A stretch of 64,000 nucleotides of DNA from Sphingomonas sp. (lineage in GTDB: Bacteria > Pseudomonadota > Alphaproteobacteria > Sphingomonadales > Sphingomonadaceae), in assembly GCA_003248865.1 (NCBI GenBank), contig QFPK01000006.1:110827-174826 (forward strand), written 5' to 3'. The position numbers were made by a program, and so were the translations under genes. Shown here in pieces: positions 51,068 to 59,258 of the stretch (position 1 is the first letter of the stretch; every line of letters begins with the position of its first letter). The notes under the pieces are model-generated. The model ran no database searches and had not been told where the DNA came from. It saw only the letters and a program-made list of their open reading frames with translations.

Positions 51068-52834
51068 CTATTTCGCAACCAGCCCAAACTCTCCGAGCAG
51101 TTCGGCGATCTGGGTTCCCTCCAGCTTCTTCATCAGCATCTTGCGCACGAAGGACGGGCCGGGAATGTCGATCGCCTTGCCGTCGCGCAGCCGGCCGGTC
51201 GCGGCCAGCAGACTGCGGATGTCGTAGGTGGAATTGAACACTTCGGGGACACCACGCTCCACGTTCAGCAGGGTATAGACCGCCTCCATCGGGGTGCGCA
51301 CGGAATATTCAGTGGTAAAGATGCAGTCCCTCTGCTTCGATTCCGCGAACTGGCCAATGAAGGCGAAGTTCAGCGCGTCCCTTGGCACCACATCCGGCCG
51401 GTCACCGGCCTGGCGCGGCATGAAGAAAGAGGTGATATAGGGCATCATGACCGGTACCGTCTTTGCGCCGGTCGCAGCCATGTCGGGGATATCCTCCACC
51501 GGAACGCCGATGTGATAGAGCCATTCCTGCGTGATTTCTTCACCCGTGCACGCCTGCATCGATTTCTTCACATAGTTTCCGGGCGTGTCCACGAACAGCG
51601 CGTAGACCCAGACGACAACCTGATCCTTCGGCTGCTTCTTGAAATGCGGTTGGCGGTTCACGGTCCAGCTCATCAGCCAGCTGGAATCTTTCGCCGTCAC
51701 GATACCGCCCGTCACGACCTTGCCGCTCAGCGGGTCGCGCTTTGCGATTCTGTGAATATATTCGGGGATACGGGCATCCAGCGTCGTGACCGTCGCAGAT
51801 TCCCACTTGGTCTCGGGAATATGCGCGCCGAACACATCGGGACGGCCGAAATCATCGGCCTTTGCCGCGATCCGCCGCCACAGATCCCAGGCCGGCGCCG
51901 GGCCTTCGTTCAGCTTAGCCGGCGTCTTGTGGTCGCCATTGTCCGAATTTTCCGTCAATGATCCGATCGTCATGAAAACAAGATCGTTCCGGGTCAGATC
52001 GACTCCGCCTTCGGCACCATTCTCGATCCAGTGAATCCGCGTCGCCTGCCGGGCGCCGGGACGGATATCGAAATCGACATCCGTCACCTCGACTCCATAG
52101 CGGAATTGAACGCCATGATCCTCCAGCCATTTTACCAGCGGCAGAACCAGTGATTCATACTGATTATACTTCGTGAACATCAGCGCGGAGAAATCCGGCA
52201 GGCCGCCGATGTGGTGGATGAAGCGGTGCAGGTACAGCTTCATCTCCAGCGCGGAATGCCATTCCTCGAAGGCAAACATCGTGCGCCAGTAGAGCCAGAA
52301 ATTGCTCTTCAGGAAATCGGCGCCGAAAACCTCGTTGATCCGCTTGTTCTCCATCTCCTCGCGCGTGGCGAGGAAGATGGCGATAATCTCTTTCTGGGCA
52401 GTGTCTGTCAGCGTGAACAGGCCGTTGGTCTCGGCATCCTTGCCTTGCTCCACCGTCGCGCGGCACAGGGAATAGTTGGGATCATCCTTGTTCAGCCAGA
52501 AGAATTCGTCGAGCACGCTGGCGCCCTCGATTTCCAGCGAGGGGATCGACCGATAGAGATCCCACAGGCACTCAAAATGGTTTTCCATCTCGCGGCCGCC
52601 GCGGATGACGAACCCTTTCTCCGGCTCTTCGATGCCGTCGAGGGCGCCGCCGGGCAACAGTTGCTGCTCCAGAATGGTGATCCTATCGCCAGCCATCTGC
52701 CCATCGCGGATCAGGAACGCCGCTCCGGCAAGGGCAGCAAGACCGGAACCGACAAACCAAGCCGTCTTTCCCTCCACGCCTTCGGGTTTGCGCGGGCGGG
52801 CGAAGGCCGCAAAATTTCCACTGGTATAGTCCAT
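51068..52834 (-). CDS. ohyA: Oleate hydratase
   Basis: FAD enzyme that adds water to the cis-9 bond of oleate and related fatty acids to give 10-hydroxystearate. The 588-aa length is typical. It has the FAD-binding VGSGLAALAGAAFLIRDG, ILEQQLLPGGALDG, RGGREMENHFECLWDL, and QYESLVLPLVKWLEDHGV. In many bacteria it detoxifies unsaturated fatty acids. It is last in an apparent operon with TetR, a thioesterase and a hydroxyacyl-CoA dehydrogenase. Confidence 0.95.
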   Translation of the reverse strand: MDYTSGNFAAFARPRKPEGVEGKTAWFVGSGLAALAGAAFLIRDGQMAGDRITILEQQLLPGGALDGIEEPEKGFVIRGGREMENHFECLWDLYRSIPSLEIEGASVLDEFFWLNKDDPNYSLCRATVEQGKDAETNGLFTLTDTAQKEIIAIFLATREEMENKRINEVFGADFLKSNFWLYWRTMFAFEEWHSALEMKLYLHRFIHHIGGLPDFSALMFTKYNQYESLVLPLVKWLEDHGVQFRYGVEVTDVDFDIRPGARQATRIHWIENGAEGGVDLTRNDLVFMTIGSLTENSDNGDHKTPAKLNEGPAPAWDLWRRIAAKADDFGRPDVFGAHIPETKWESATVTTLDARIPEYIHRIAKRDPLSGKVVTGGIVTAKDSSWLMSWTVNRQPHFKKQPKDQVVVWVYALFVDTPGNYVKKSMQACTGEEITQEWLYHIGVPVEDIPDMAATGAKTVPVMMPYITSFFMPRQAGDRPDVVPRDALNFAFIGQFAESKQRDCIFTTEYSVRTPMEAVYTLLNVERGVPEVFNSTYDIRSLLAATGRLRDGKAIDIPGPSFVRKMLMKKLEGTQIAELLGEFGLVAK

Positions 52835-52857
52835 GCCGTTTCTCCCTGTGCTCAGGA

Positions 52858-53721
52858 TCAGTTTGCGGGCTTGTAATGGTAGAAGCCCTCACCGGAGGCG
52901 ATGCCGAGTTTGCCTTTGTCGATGTAATTTTCCTTCAGCCAGACCGCGAGTGCGCGGGCGCTCTCATCCCCCTGCGAAAGGATATTGTAAGGGGTGGTAA
53001 GCCCGATGATGTCGTAGATTTGGAACGGCCCCATCGGCGCTCCCGTCGCGATCCGCCAGACCGTGTCGATATCCTCCGGCTCGGCATAGCCGCCCGCCGC
53101 GAGACCGGCAGCGGCGTTCAGGAACGGAACCAGCAGGGAATTGAGGACATAGCCCGCCTTTTCCCTGTGCATCGGGATGGGCACCATGCCGATGGCGGCG
53201 GCAAATGCCACCACCGCATCAAACACCGCCGCGGCGGTCTCATCCGTGCCCATCACCTCGGCCGTGTTGAACTTCCAGATATTGTTGGCGAAATGCAGCG
53301 CCAGAAAGCGGTCGGGACGGCCGGTGAAGGCTTTCAGGTCGCTGGGCAGAAGGGTGGAGGAATTGGTGGCGAAGATGGTCTTCGCCGGGGCGAGTGAGGC
53401 CAGCTTCTGGTAAGTCCGTTGCTTGATCGCCGGAACTTCTGGAACCGCCTCGATCACGAGATCCGCGTCCACCACAGCCGCCGCCAGATCGGAGGTCAGC
53501 AGGATGCGCGACACGGCATCGGCGGCCTTGCCGGTGGCGGCACCTTCGACCTCCCGGCTGTAGGTTTCGACCAACGCACCGAACCGCCCGCGGGCCTGTG
53601 CCAGCGCGGCCTCGCCGATGTCATAGGCGGTCACGTTGAAACCACTATAGGCTGTCTGGAACGCGATCTGGCTTCCCAGCACACCGGTGCCAAGCACGGT
53701 GACATTGCGGATGTTTGTCAT
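52858..53721 (-). CDS. 3-hydroxyacyl-CoA dehydrogenase
   Basis: A 287-aa NAD-dependent dehydrogenase. The Rossmann motif is VTVLGTGVLGSQIAFQTAYSG; also DLVIEAVPEVPAIKQRTYQ, TIFATNSSTLLPS and FLALHFANNIWK. The C-terminal domain has AGYVLNSLLVPFLNAA and MGPFQIYDIIGLTT. It resembles 3-hydroxybutyryl-CoA dehydrogenases. The start overlaps the thioesterase stop by 4 nt. It would act on hydroxy fatty acyl-CoA derived from the hydrated oleate, but this is inference. Confidence 0.92.
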   Translation of the reverse strand: MTNIRNVTVLGTGVLGSQIAFQTAYSGFNVTAYDIGEAALAQARGRFGALVETYSREVEGAATGKAADAVSRILLTSDLAAAVVDADLVIEAVPEVPAIKQRTYQKLASLAPAKTIFATNSSTLLPSDLKAFTGRPDRFLALHFANNIWKFNTAEVMGTDETAAAVFDAVVAFAAAIGMVPIPMHREKAGYVLNSLLVPFLNAAAGLAAGGYAEPEDIDTVWRIATGAPMGPFQIYDIIGLTTPYNILSQGDESARALAVWLKENYIDKGKLGIASGEGFYHYKPAN

Positions 53722-54215
53722 TCAGGAACACTCCCTTGTCCGTCGTGATCCAGAAAGGGCGCTGACACCTCCGGGAGAATGCGGACCGGCTTCAGACTTG
53801 CCCGGTCGAGCAGCGCCCAGCGAGAGTGCGCGGAGACAATGACCCGACTGTCTGCCGCAAGAAACGCCACGCTGCGCTGATAACGGGCGCCGCGCGGGGC
53901 CCCATCCAACCAGGTGATTGCGCTGATTTCGTCTCCGGCTGCGATATTTCCGCGGTAGTCGATTTCGTGCCGCATCACGACGGCAACGAAACGGTCGCGA
54001 TCCTGCATTCGCGCCGCGACCAGCCAGTGCGCAACGGAAACCTCCTGGATCCATTTCACCCACACCGCGTTGTTGACATGTCCGAGTTCGTCGATGTCCT
54101 CGTCCTGGGCGCGGAAACGGGCGTGAAACCGACGATTGTCATCGATATGCCCGGCCCAGGGCTCGCCATTCTCGTCGCAGCCGATACGCCGGCAATGTCC
54201 GAACGCCGCGTTCAC
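53718..54215 (-). CDS. Acyl-CoA thioesterase (hot-dog fold)
   Basis: A 165-aa 4-hydroxybenzoyl-CoA thioesterase-like protein. The start is taken as GTG at 54215, overlapping the TetR stop (GTGA); the longer frame upstream is read through TetR and has no family match. The hot-dog domain shows FRAQDEDIDELGHVNNAVWV (active-site Asp/His region) and EIDYRGNIAAGDEISAITW. It would release fatty acids from CoA in the same pathway. Confidence 0.85.
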   Translation of the reverse strand: MNAAFGHCRRIGCDENGEPWAGHIDDNRRFHARFRAQDEDIDELGHVNNAVWVKWIQEVSVAHWLVAARMQDRDRFVAVVMRHEIDYRGNIAAGDEISAITWLDGAPRGARYQRSVAFLAADSRVIVSAHSRWALLDRASLKPVRILPEVSAPFLDHDGQGSVPE

Positions 54216-54835
54216 AACCTGTCTCGTCCCGCTTGCGGGGCCGGAAGGCCGGACAGCGCGCGGAAGAAAACCGTCAGCATCTGTTCGCGCGGAACGGCAT
54301 CCGCCGTATATCCCTGCACGGAAAGGCCCGCCCATAGCGCATAAAGCGCGATGCCCGCCTGCATCGGCGGCAGCGCGGGGGTGAGTCCGAAGCGCTGCAC
54401 GAGATCCGCGATCAGGTCGGCGAACGCGCGGTAGCAGGCGGCCTTGCCCTCGCGATGCCGCGCAGCGAAATCGGGATTCCGCCGCGCGTGCAATTGGAGT
54501 TCGATCGACAGCAGCGACCATTGCGGTTCATCGGCCAGCATCGCCAGCCGGTCGACCAGCATCCGCAGGATGTCTTCGATGTCGTCGCTGGCCGTGTGCG
54601 TGACCAGATTGCGCAAGAGCGCGACCTCATCCCGGATATGGGCGTGAAGGATATCGACGAGAAGGTCATCCTTGCTCGCGAAATTCGAATAGAAGGCCCC
54701 CTGCGAATGGCCCGCTGCGCTGCAGACGTTACGGATCGACATGGCAGCAACGCCCTCCTCGACGATCGAGGCATGGGCGGCCGCGATCAGCCGGTCGCGG
54801 GTCTGGCGCTGCGCGTCTTTTCGCGTCGGCCGCAT
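54212..54835 (-). CDS. TetR-family transcriptional regulator
   Basis: A 207-aa repressor-type protein starting MRPTRKDAQRQTRDRLIAAA, with AAGGGTGAC before the start. The HTH is about 30-55 (MSIRNVCSAAGHSQGAFYSNF); the C-terminal ligand domain ends PAPQAGRDRL. It heads the thioesterase/dehydrogenase/oleate hydratase operon and probably senses an unsaturated fatty acid or its CoA ester. The 200 bases upstream, with an AT-rich stretch around 54890, should contain its operator. Confidence 0.88.
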   Translation of the reverse strand: MRPTRKDAQRQTRDRLIAAAHASIVEEGVAAMSIRNVCSAAGHSQGAFYSNFASKDDLLVDILHAHIRDEVALLRNLVTHTASDDIEDILRMLVDRLAMLADEPQWSLLSIELQLHARRNPDFAARHREGKAACYRAFADLIADLVQRFGLTPALPPMQAGIALYALWAGLSVQGYTADAVPREQMLTVFFRALSGLPAPQAGRDRL

Positions 54836-55001
54836 GGAGTCACCCTTCACAAATCCGGTACACGGATTGCAACCATCACATTTTAGATATCGCATGATAT
54901 TTGAAATGTGGCAAGGTTATGCAACCAAAAATGACGACACTCTCACGAGCCTGATGTGACAGATCCGAATGCACGTTGGTGATTGGCCTCCTGCATTTGC
55001 C

Positions 55002-55009
55002 GCTTGGTC
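55002..55009. repeat. IS66 target-site duplication, left copy
   Basis: The 8 bases GCTTGGTC lie directly before the left IS end. They match the bases 57576-57583 exactly, as expected for the 8-bp duplication made by IS66-type elements. Confidence 0.92.
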
Positions 55010-55033
55010 GTAAGCGTGGTGTGAGGGCCGCAG

Positions 55034-56590
55034 CTATGCGGCTTCAGCGATGCTCTGGTTTGCTGGCGCCCAGTTCCACGGCATGAGTTCGTCCCATCGG
55101 GATGCTGGCCAGCCTTTGGCGATCTTCTCGATGACGTCTGCGATGTAGGCCTGTGGTTCGAGGCCGTTGAGCTTGGCGGTCTCGATGACGGTGTAGAGCT
55201 GGGCTGCGCGTTCGCCGCCTGCCTTTGATCCGGCGAACAGCCAGTTCTTGCGGCCGATGGCGATGGCACGGATAGCGCGCTCGGCGATGTTGTTGTCGAT
55301 CTCGGCGCGACCATCGTCGAGGAAGCGGGTGAGCGCAGGCCATCGCTTGCGGCCATAGACGAGTGCCTTGGCCAGACTGGACTTGGGCGACAGACGGCGC
55401 AACGCGTCGTCGATGGCGAGGCGCAAGGCCTCGATCTGTGGCCTGCTCTGTTCCTGGCGGACCGCGCGTCGCCGGTCCGGCGGCTCGCCGCGGATCTGCT
55501 CCTCGATCCTGTAGAGACCAGCGATGCGGTCGAGCAGATCGATGGTGAGCGGCGTGGGGCTGGTGGCATGGTTATCGAAGATTTTGCGGCGGACATGGGC
55601 CCAGCAGGCGACCTCGCTGATGCGGTTGCCCTGGTAGAGCTTGTCGAACCCGGCATAGGCGTCAGCCTGCAGGAGGCCCGCAAAGGTCTTCAGCTCGGTC
55701 TGCGGATGGATGCCACTTTGATCGGGGGTAAACCGATACCAGACCAGCGGCGGGGATGTGGCGCCGGACGCACGATCATCCACCACATAGGCCCAGAGCC
55801 GGGCCTGGGCGGTCTTGCCTTTACCAGGGACCAGCATGGGGACAGGCGTATCGTCGGCATGGATCTTGTCGGCCTTCAGCCTCTCCTCGCGGATGCGGCT
55901 GACGATGGGATCGAGCAGATGCGCGGCCTGTCCGGCCCATCCGGCAAGCGTGGCGCGGTCGATATCTATACCCTGTGCCGCCATCATCTCGGCTTGGCGA
56001 TAGAGCGGCAGGTGGTGATCGAACTTGTGCACGACCACATGGGCGAGCGTGGCGAACGTTGCCCGGCCGCGGGCGATCGCCTTCACTGGCGCCGGTGCCT
56101 GCACGACCTTCTCGCAGGAACGGCAGCTATACTTGGGCCGGATGGTGCGGATGATCCGCCACTGCACGGGGGCGACATCCAGCATCTCGTCCTGGTCGTC
56201 GCCAAGCGCTCGGAGCGCACCGCCGCAGGCCGGGCAAGCGCAGCTGCCGGCAGCCGGTTCGATCCGCTGTTCGATGCGCGGCAGATGTTCGGGAAGTGCG
56301 CGAGCGGGTGAAGAACGTTCCGCGGAGACAACCGCGTCGGTCTTGCGGGCGTCGGCAACTTCAGCTTCGCCTTCCAGCTCCTCAAGGGTCAGCTCGAGCT
56401 GTTCGATCTGGAGGGAGAGCTTCTCCGACGACTGGCCGAAGGTCATCCGCCTGAGCTGGGCCAGCTGGAACCGGAGCGTCTCGATCAGCGTGTCGCGTGC
56501 GGCCAATGCGGCTTCCAGCTCGGCGATCCGCGCGTCCCGCACATCTTCGCGCAACGGCGATCCTGGGCTGGAAGATGCTTGGTCCGGCAC
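55034..56590 (-). CDS. tnpC: IS66 transposase TnpC
   Basis: A 518-aa transposase. It has an N-terminal leucine-rich coiled stretch (LIETLRFQLAQLRRMTFGQS), a zinc-finger-like CACPACGGALRALG and CRSCEK, and a DDE domain with the DDTPVPM and LQADAYAGFDKLY acidic motifs and EIDNNIAERAIRAIAIGRKN. The C-terminal part (AKLNGLEPQAYIADVIEKIA) is IS66-type. It lies in the element's 3' half. Confidence 0.95.
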   Translation of the reverse strand: MPDQASSSPGSPLREDVRDARIAELEAALAARDTLIETLRFQLAQLRRMTFGQSSEKLSLQIEQLELTLEELEGEAEVADARKTDAVVSAERSSPARALPEHLPRIEQRIEPAAGSCACPACGGALRALGDDQDEMLDVAPVQWRIIRTIRPKYSCRSCEKVVQAPAPVKAIARGRATFATLAHVVVHKFDHHLPLYRQAEMMAAQGIDIDRATLAGWAGQAAHLLDPIVSRIREERLKADKIHADDTPVPMLVPGKGKTAQARLWAYVVDDRASGATSPPLVWYRFTPDQSGIHPQTELKTFAGLLQADAYAGFDKLYQGNRISEVACWAHVRRKIFDNHATSPTPLTIDLLDRIAGLYRIEEQIRGEPPDRRRAVRQEQSRPQIEALRLAIDDALRRLSPKSSLAKALVYGRKRWPALTRFLDDGRAEIDNNIAERAIRAIAIGRKNWLFAGSKAGGERAAQLYTVIETAKLNGLEPQAYIADVIEKIAKGWPASRWDELMPWNWAPANQSIAEAA

Positions 56591-56662
56591 GCTGAAGCGT
56601 TAGCAGAATCGGCTCCAAGCTTCCAGAACAATCCCCCAAAACCTGTGCTTTATCAGCCCGTT

Positions 56663-57031
56663 CTACCCAGCCAGTAAAGGCGTAACCGTGCGCTCCGGCC
56701 GGCGCCAGTCAATGCCTTCCAGCAGCATCGAAAGCTGTGCCGATGACAGGCTCACCTTGCCAGTCTGGGTCACCGGCCAGATGAACCGGCCGCGGTCCAT
56801 CCGCTTGGAGAACAGGCATAGCCCCTGACCATCGTACCAGAGCAGCTTCACCAGATCGCCGCGCTTGCCGCGGAACGCGAACAGCGCGCCGGAATGCGGC
56901 TGCTCCGCCAGCACCTGCTGCACCAACACCGCCAGGCCATCGAACCCCTTGCGCATATCCGTGGCGCCGCAGGCGAGATAGATGCGGGTCAAGCCTGTGC
57001 CCGCGAACGCGGGTAGCGGCAGCGCAATCAT
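56663..57031 (-). CDS. tnpB: IS66 accessory protein TnpB
   Basis: A 122-aa protein starting MIALPLPAFAGTGLTRIYLA. The family sequence YLACGATDMRKGFDGLAVLV and GDLVKLLWYDGQGLCLFSKR identifies it as IS66 Orf2. The start overlaps the tnpA stop by 4 nt. An upstream in-frame Met lies inside tnpA and is less likely. Confidence 0.93.
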   Translation of the reverse strand: MIALPLPAFAGTGLTRIYLACGATDMRKGFDGLAVLVQQVLAEQPHSGALFAFRGKRGDLVKLLWYDGQGLCLFSKRMDRGRFIWPVTQTGKVSLSSAQLSMLLEGIDWRRPERTVTPLLAG

Positions 57032-57513
57032 CGGCCGACGACGGCGAGCACCCGAGCGAGCGCATCCGTATCGACGCTCGCATCCACGGTCAGCCGAACG
57101 CCGGATGGCAGCACAATGCCGATCTGACCCGCTATGACAGGTGAGGATGAAGCGCACGCCGCTGTTGAGACGTACGGCAGCAATGGCGATGGTGCCGCCT
57201 GCGGTGCCGCAAGAGACGCAGGCGTTACCCCCACCTCGGCGAATGCCGGCAGCGCTGCAATCTTCAGGCCGGTCAACTCACCCGACATCGCCTGCCGCCG
57301 CCAGGTGTAGATCTGGCCGCTGCCGATCCCGTGCCGCTCGCACGCATCCCGCACCGAGCCATCAGCGCCAAACGCATCCCGCAGCATCGACAGCTTCTGC
57401 TCCACCGTCCACCGACGACGGCCCGCCACAACCTCGATCCGAGCACTCATACGACTGCTCATATGACCACTCGCCCGTTCGCAATCGATATCAATGTCCA
57501 TCGCCGCTCCCAT
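57028..57513 (-). CDS. tnpA: IS66 accessory protein TnpA
   Basis: A 161-aa HTH protein of IS66/IS3 type. RRRWTVEQKLSMLRDAFG, then VRDACERHGIGSGQIYTWRR, is the DNA-binding helix-turn-helix. The start may lie later (MSSRMSARIEVVAGRR is an alternative). It is the first gene of the element and needed for transposition together with TnpB and TnpC. Confidence 0.9.
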   Translation of the reverse strand: MGAAMDIDIDCERASGHMSSRMSARIEVVAGRRRWTVEQKLSMLRDAFGADGSVRDACERHGIGSGQIYTWRRQAMSGELTGLKIAALPAFAEVGVTPASLAAPQAAPSPLLPYVSTAACASSSPVIAGQIGIVLPSGVRLTVDASVDTDALARVLAVVGR

Positions 57514-57575
57514 CAGAAGCAGCCATCAACCCGTCAGAACTCAACCACGCAAGGCGCCCCACAGACCACGGTTAC

Positions 57576-57583
57576 GCTTGGTC
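57576..57583. repeat. IS66 target-site duplication, right copy
   Basis: GCTTGGTC, identical to 55002-55009. The following 236 bases up to the Rrf2 gene show no gene. Confidence 0.92.
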
Positions 57584-57819
57584 TACAGGCATGAAAAGAA
57601 AGCCAGCGCGCTGTGCAGATTGCGCTTGGCCACAGCAGGTCCACGAATAGCGTTCGCCATCTTGGTATCGAGGTCCACAACGCACCGATGGGTTCGGAAC
57701 GCACAGAAATCCGGTAACTGGGTTCCTCGCTCCCGTAAGAAGTTATCTCAACGAACGGCAGGTCCAGGTCGACCTTAGCCAAGTAGGAACGTCAGGAAAG
57801 TCGGCGGTTGCCTCCCCAA

Positions 57820-58251
57820 CTACGTGTCTGAACTACAGCGCGCATCGAAGCGTCGCGCCAGTTCTGCGAGGCTGACGGTGCCCAGCCGTTCGATGAGCAA
57901 GGCCTCGGCCTCGTTGAGCGCACTCTCCAGAGCTTCATTGACGACCCTCTCGACCGCGCAATCGGCGTTCGGATTCTCGTTGCCGATGGTGAACAGACGT
58001 GGGCCGCCTACGGCGCGGTGAACGTCCAGTAATGTCACGGCCGCAAGGTCGGTAGCGATCAGCCATCCGCCACCGTGGCCCTTTTCAGACCGCACATAAC
58101 CGGCGTCACGCAAGCCAGCCATCGTCCGGCGCACCACCACCGGATTGGTGCCCAGCATCCGTGCGATCTCGTCGGAGGTCATCGGGCGCTCGTGTCGCGC
58201 CATGTGCAGCAGCACATGGAGCATGCGCGAAAGGCGGCTGTCATTGCGCAC
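57820..58251 (-). CDS. Rrf2-family transcriptional regulator
   Basis: A 143-aa winged-helix protein. The HTH is about 25-50 (TSDEIARMLGTNPVVVRR), followed by the wing sequence GYVRSEKGHGGGWLIATDL. Only one cysteine (DCAVERVVNE) is in the region where Fe-S members have three, so it is probably not an iron-sulfur sensor; the single Cys could be a redox or ligand site. It is divergent from a methyltransferase gene across 87 bases and may repress it. Confidence 0.87.
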   Translation of the reverse strand: MRNDSRLSRMLHVLLHMARHERPMTSDEIARMLGTNPVVVRRTMAGLRDAGYVRSEKGHGGGWLIATDLAAVTLLDVHRAVGGPRLFTIGNENPNADCAVERVVNEALESALNEAEALLIERLGTVSLAELARRFDARCSSDT

Positions 58252-58338
58252 GAAATATTCCTCCGAAATCCAAGCGGGATTGGCAAGCGTCGATAGTTAC
58301 GATACTTATGATGTTACATGATTCGTGGAGCATCGAGA

Positions 58339-59118
58339 ATGGCTGAATATGAAGAGGCTGACCATTGGGACAGCGCCGCCCGGCACTATGAGACAACCGC
58401 CCATCCCTTCACGGCGCGCTATGCCAAGGCAGCGCTGGCGCGCGTTGCGCTGACGCCCGCACACCGCGTCCTCGATGTCGCGGCCGGCACCGGTGCGCTG
58501 GCCCTGCTGGCGGCCCGAACCGGCGCGCAGGTGCTGGCGACGGATTTCTCGCCCGGCATGATCGCGCGCATCGCGGCGGCGAATGTGCCGAATGTCGAAA
58601 CGCGGGTGATGGATGGCCAGGCACTCACATTGGAGGACGCCAGCTTTGATGCAGTGTTCTCGATCTTCGGGGTGATCATGTTTCCGGACTGGCGCCGGGG
58701 CCTGGCAGAGATGGCCCGGGTAACGCGCCCCGGTGGGCGTGGGGTGGTCGCGACCTGGCAGGAAGGCGGGGCTGCAACCTTCCTGCTGCTCGGCCAGATC
58801 CGACGCAAGCTGTTCCCCGGGCGGGAGGGGATGGCGATGCCGGCCGCGGTGCAGGCGCTGAGCGACCCGGCGGACTTCGCCCGTGAACTGATAGCCGCCG
58901 GCTATAGCGAGCCCCGGATCGAATCCTGCACGCATGACTTTGTGCTGGAGACTTCGGCCCTTGCCGAACCGGACATGCTATTCGGGATGTCGCCCGACTG
59001 GACCAGCCTCGATCCGGCCGAGAAAGAAGCCGTGGTCGCCGAGGTGCGGCAGATGGCCGGCAAAAGCGCAACCCTGCCGATACCATCCACGGCGCTGATC
59101 GCAGTTGCTCGGCGATAG
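58339..59118 (+). CDS. SAM-dependent class I methyltransferase
   Basis: A 259-aa protein. The start could also be ATG 58318, but GGAG before ATG 58339 favours the latter. Motif I is VLDVAAGTGALALLAARTGA, then LATDFSPGMI, MDGQALTLEDASFDAVFSIF and LAEMARVTRPGGRGVVATW, as in the Methyltransf_11/ubiE-like group. The acceptor substrate is unknown. Pairing with an Rrf2 regulator suggests stress-inducible expression. Confidence 0.88.
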   Translation: MAEYEEADHWDSAARHYETTAHPFTARYAKAALARVALTPAHRVLDVAAGTGALALLAARTGAQVLATDFSPGMIARIAAANVPNVETRVMDGQALTLEDASFDAVFSIFGVIMFPDWRRGLAEMARVTRPGGRGVVATWQEGGAATFLLLGQIRRKLFPGREGMAMPAAVQALSDPADFARELIAAGYSEPRIESCTHDFVLETSALAEPDMLFGMSPDWTSLDPAEKEAVVAEVRQMAGKSATLPIPSTALIAVARR

Positions 59119-59258
59119 CGCTGAACGAATGGCGGGAATCATGTGCGCAGCGCCGGGCCGGGAATGCCCGGAATGCGAGGCGGAATCCGCTCAGCCTCGG
59201 TTGGGTCGCTTGCGCGCCTCCCAATCTCACGACCCCGACTGTCGATGTCGAAATGGAC

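Larger units (their letters stand above)
55010..57575 (-). mobile_element. Complete IS66-family insertion sequence
   Basis: A 2,566-bp element bounded by imperfect inverted repeats: GTAAGCGTGGTGTGAGGGCCGC (55010-55031; 18 of the first 22 match) and its partner read inward from 57575 (GTAACCGTGGTCTGTGGGG). It carries tnpA, tnpB and tnpC on the minus strand in the usual order. An exact 8-bp duplication flanks it. All three frames are intact, so it may be active. Confidence 0.93.
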
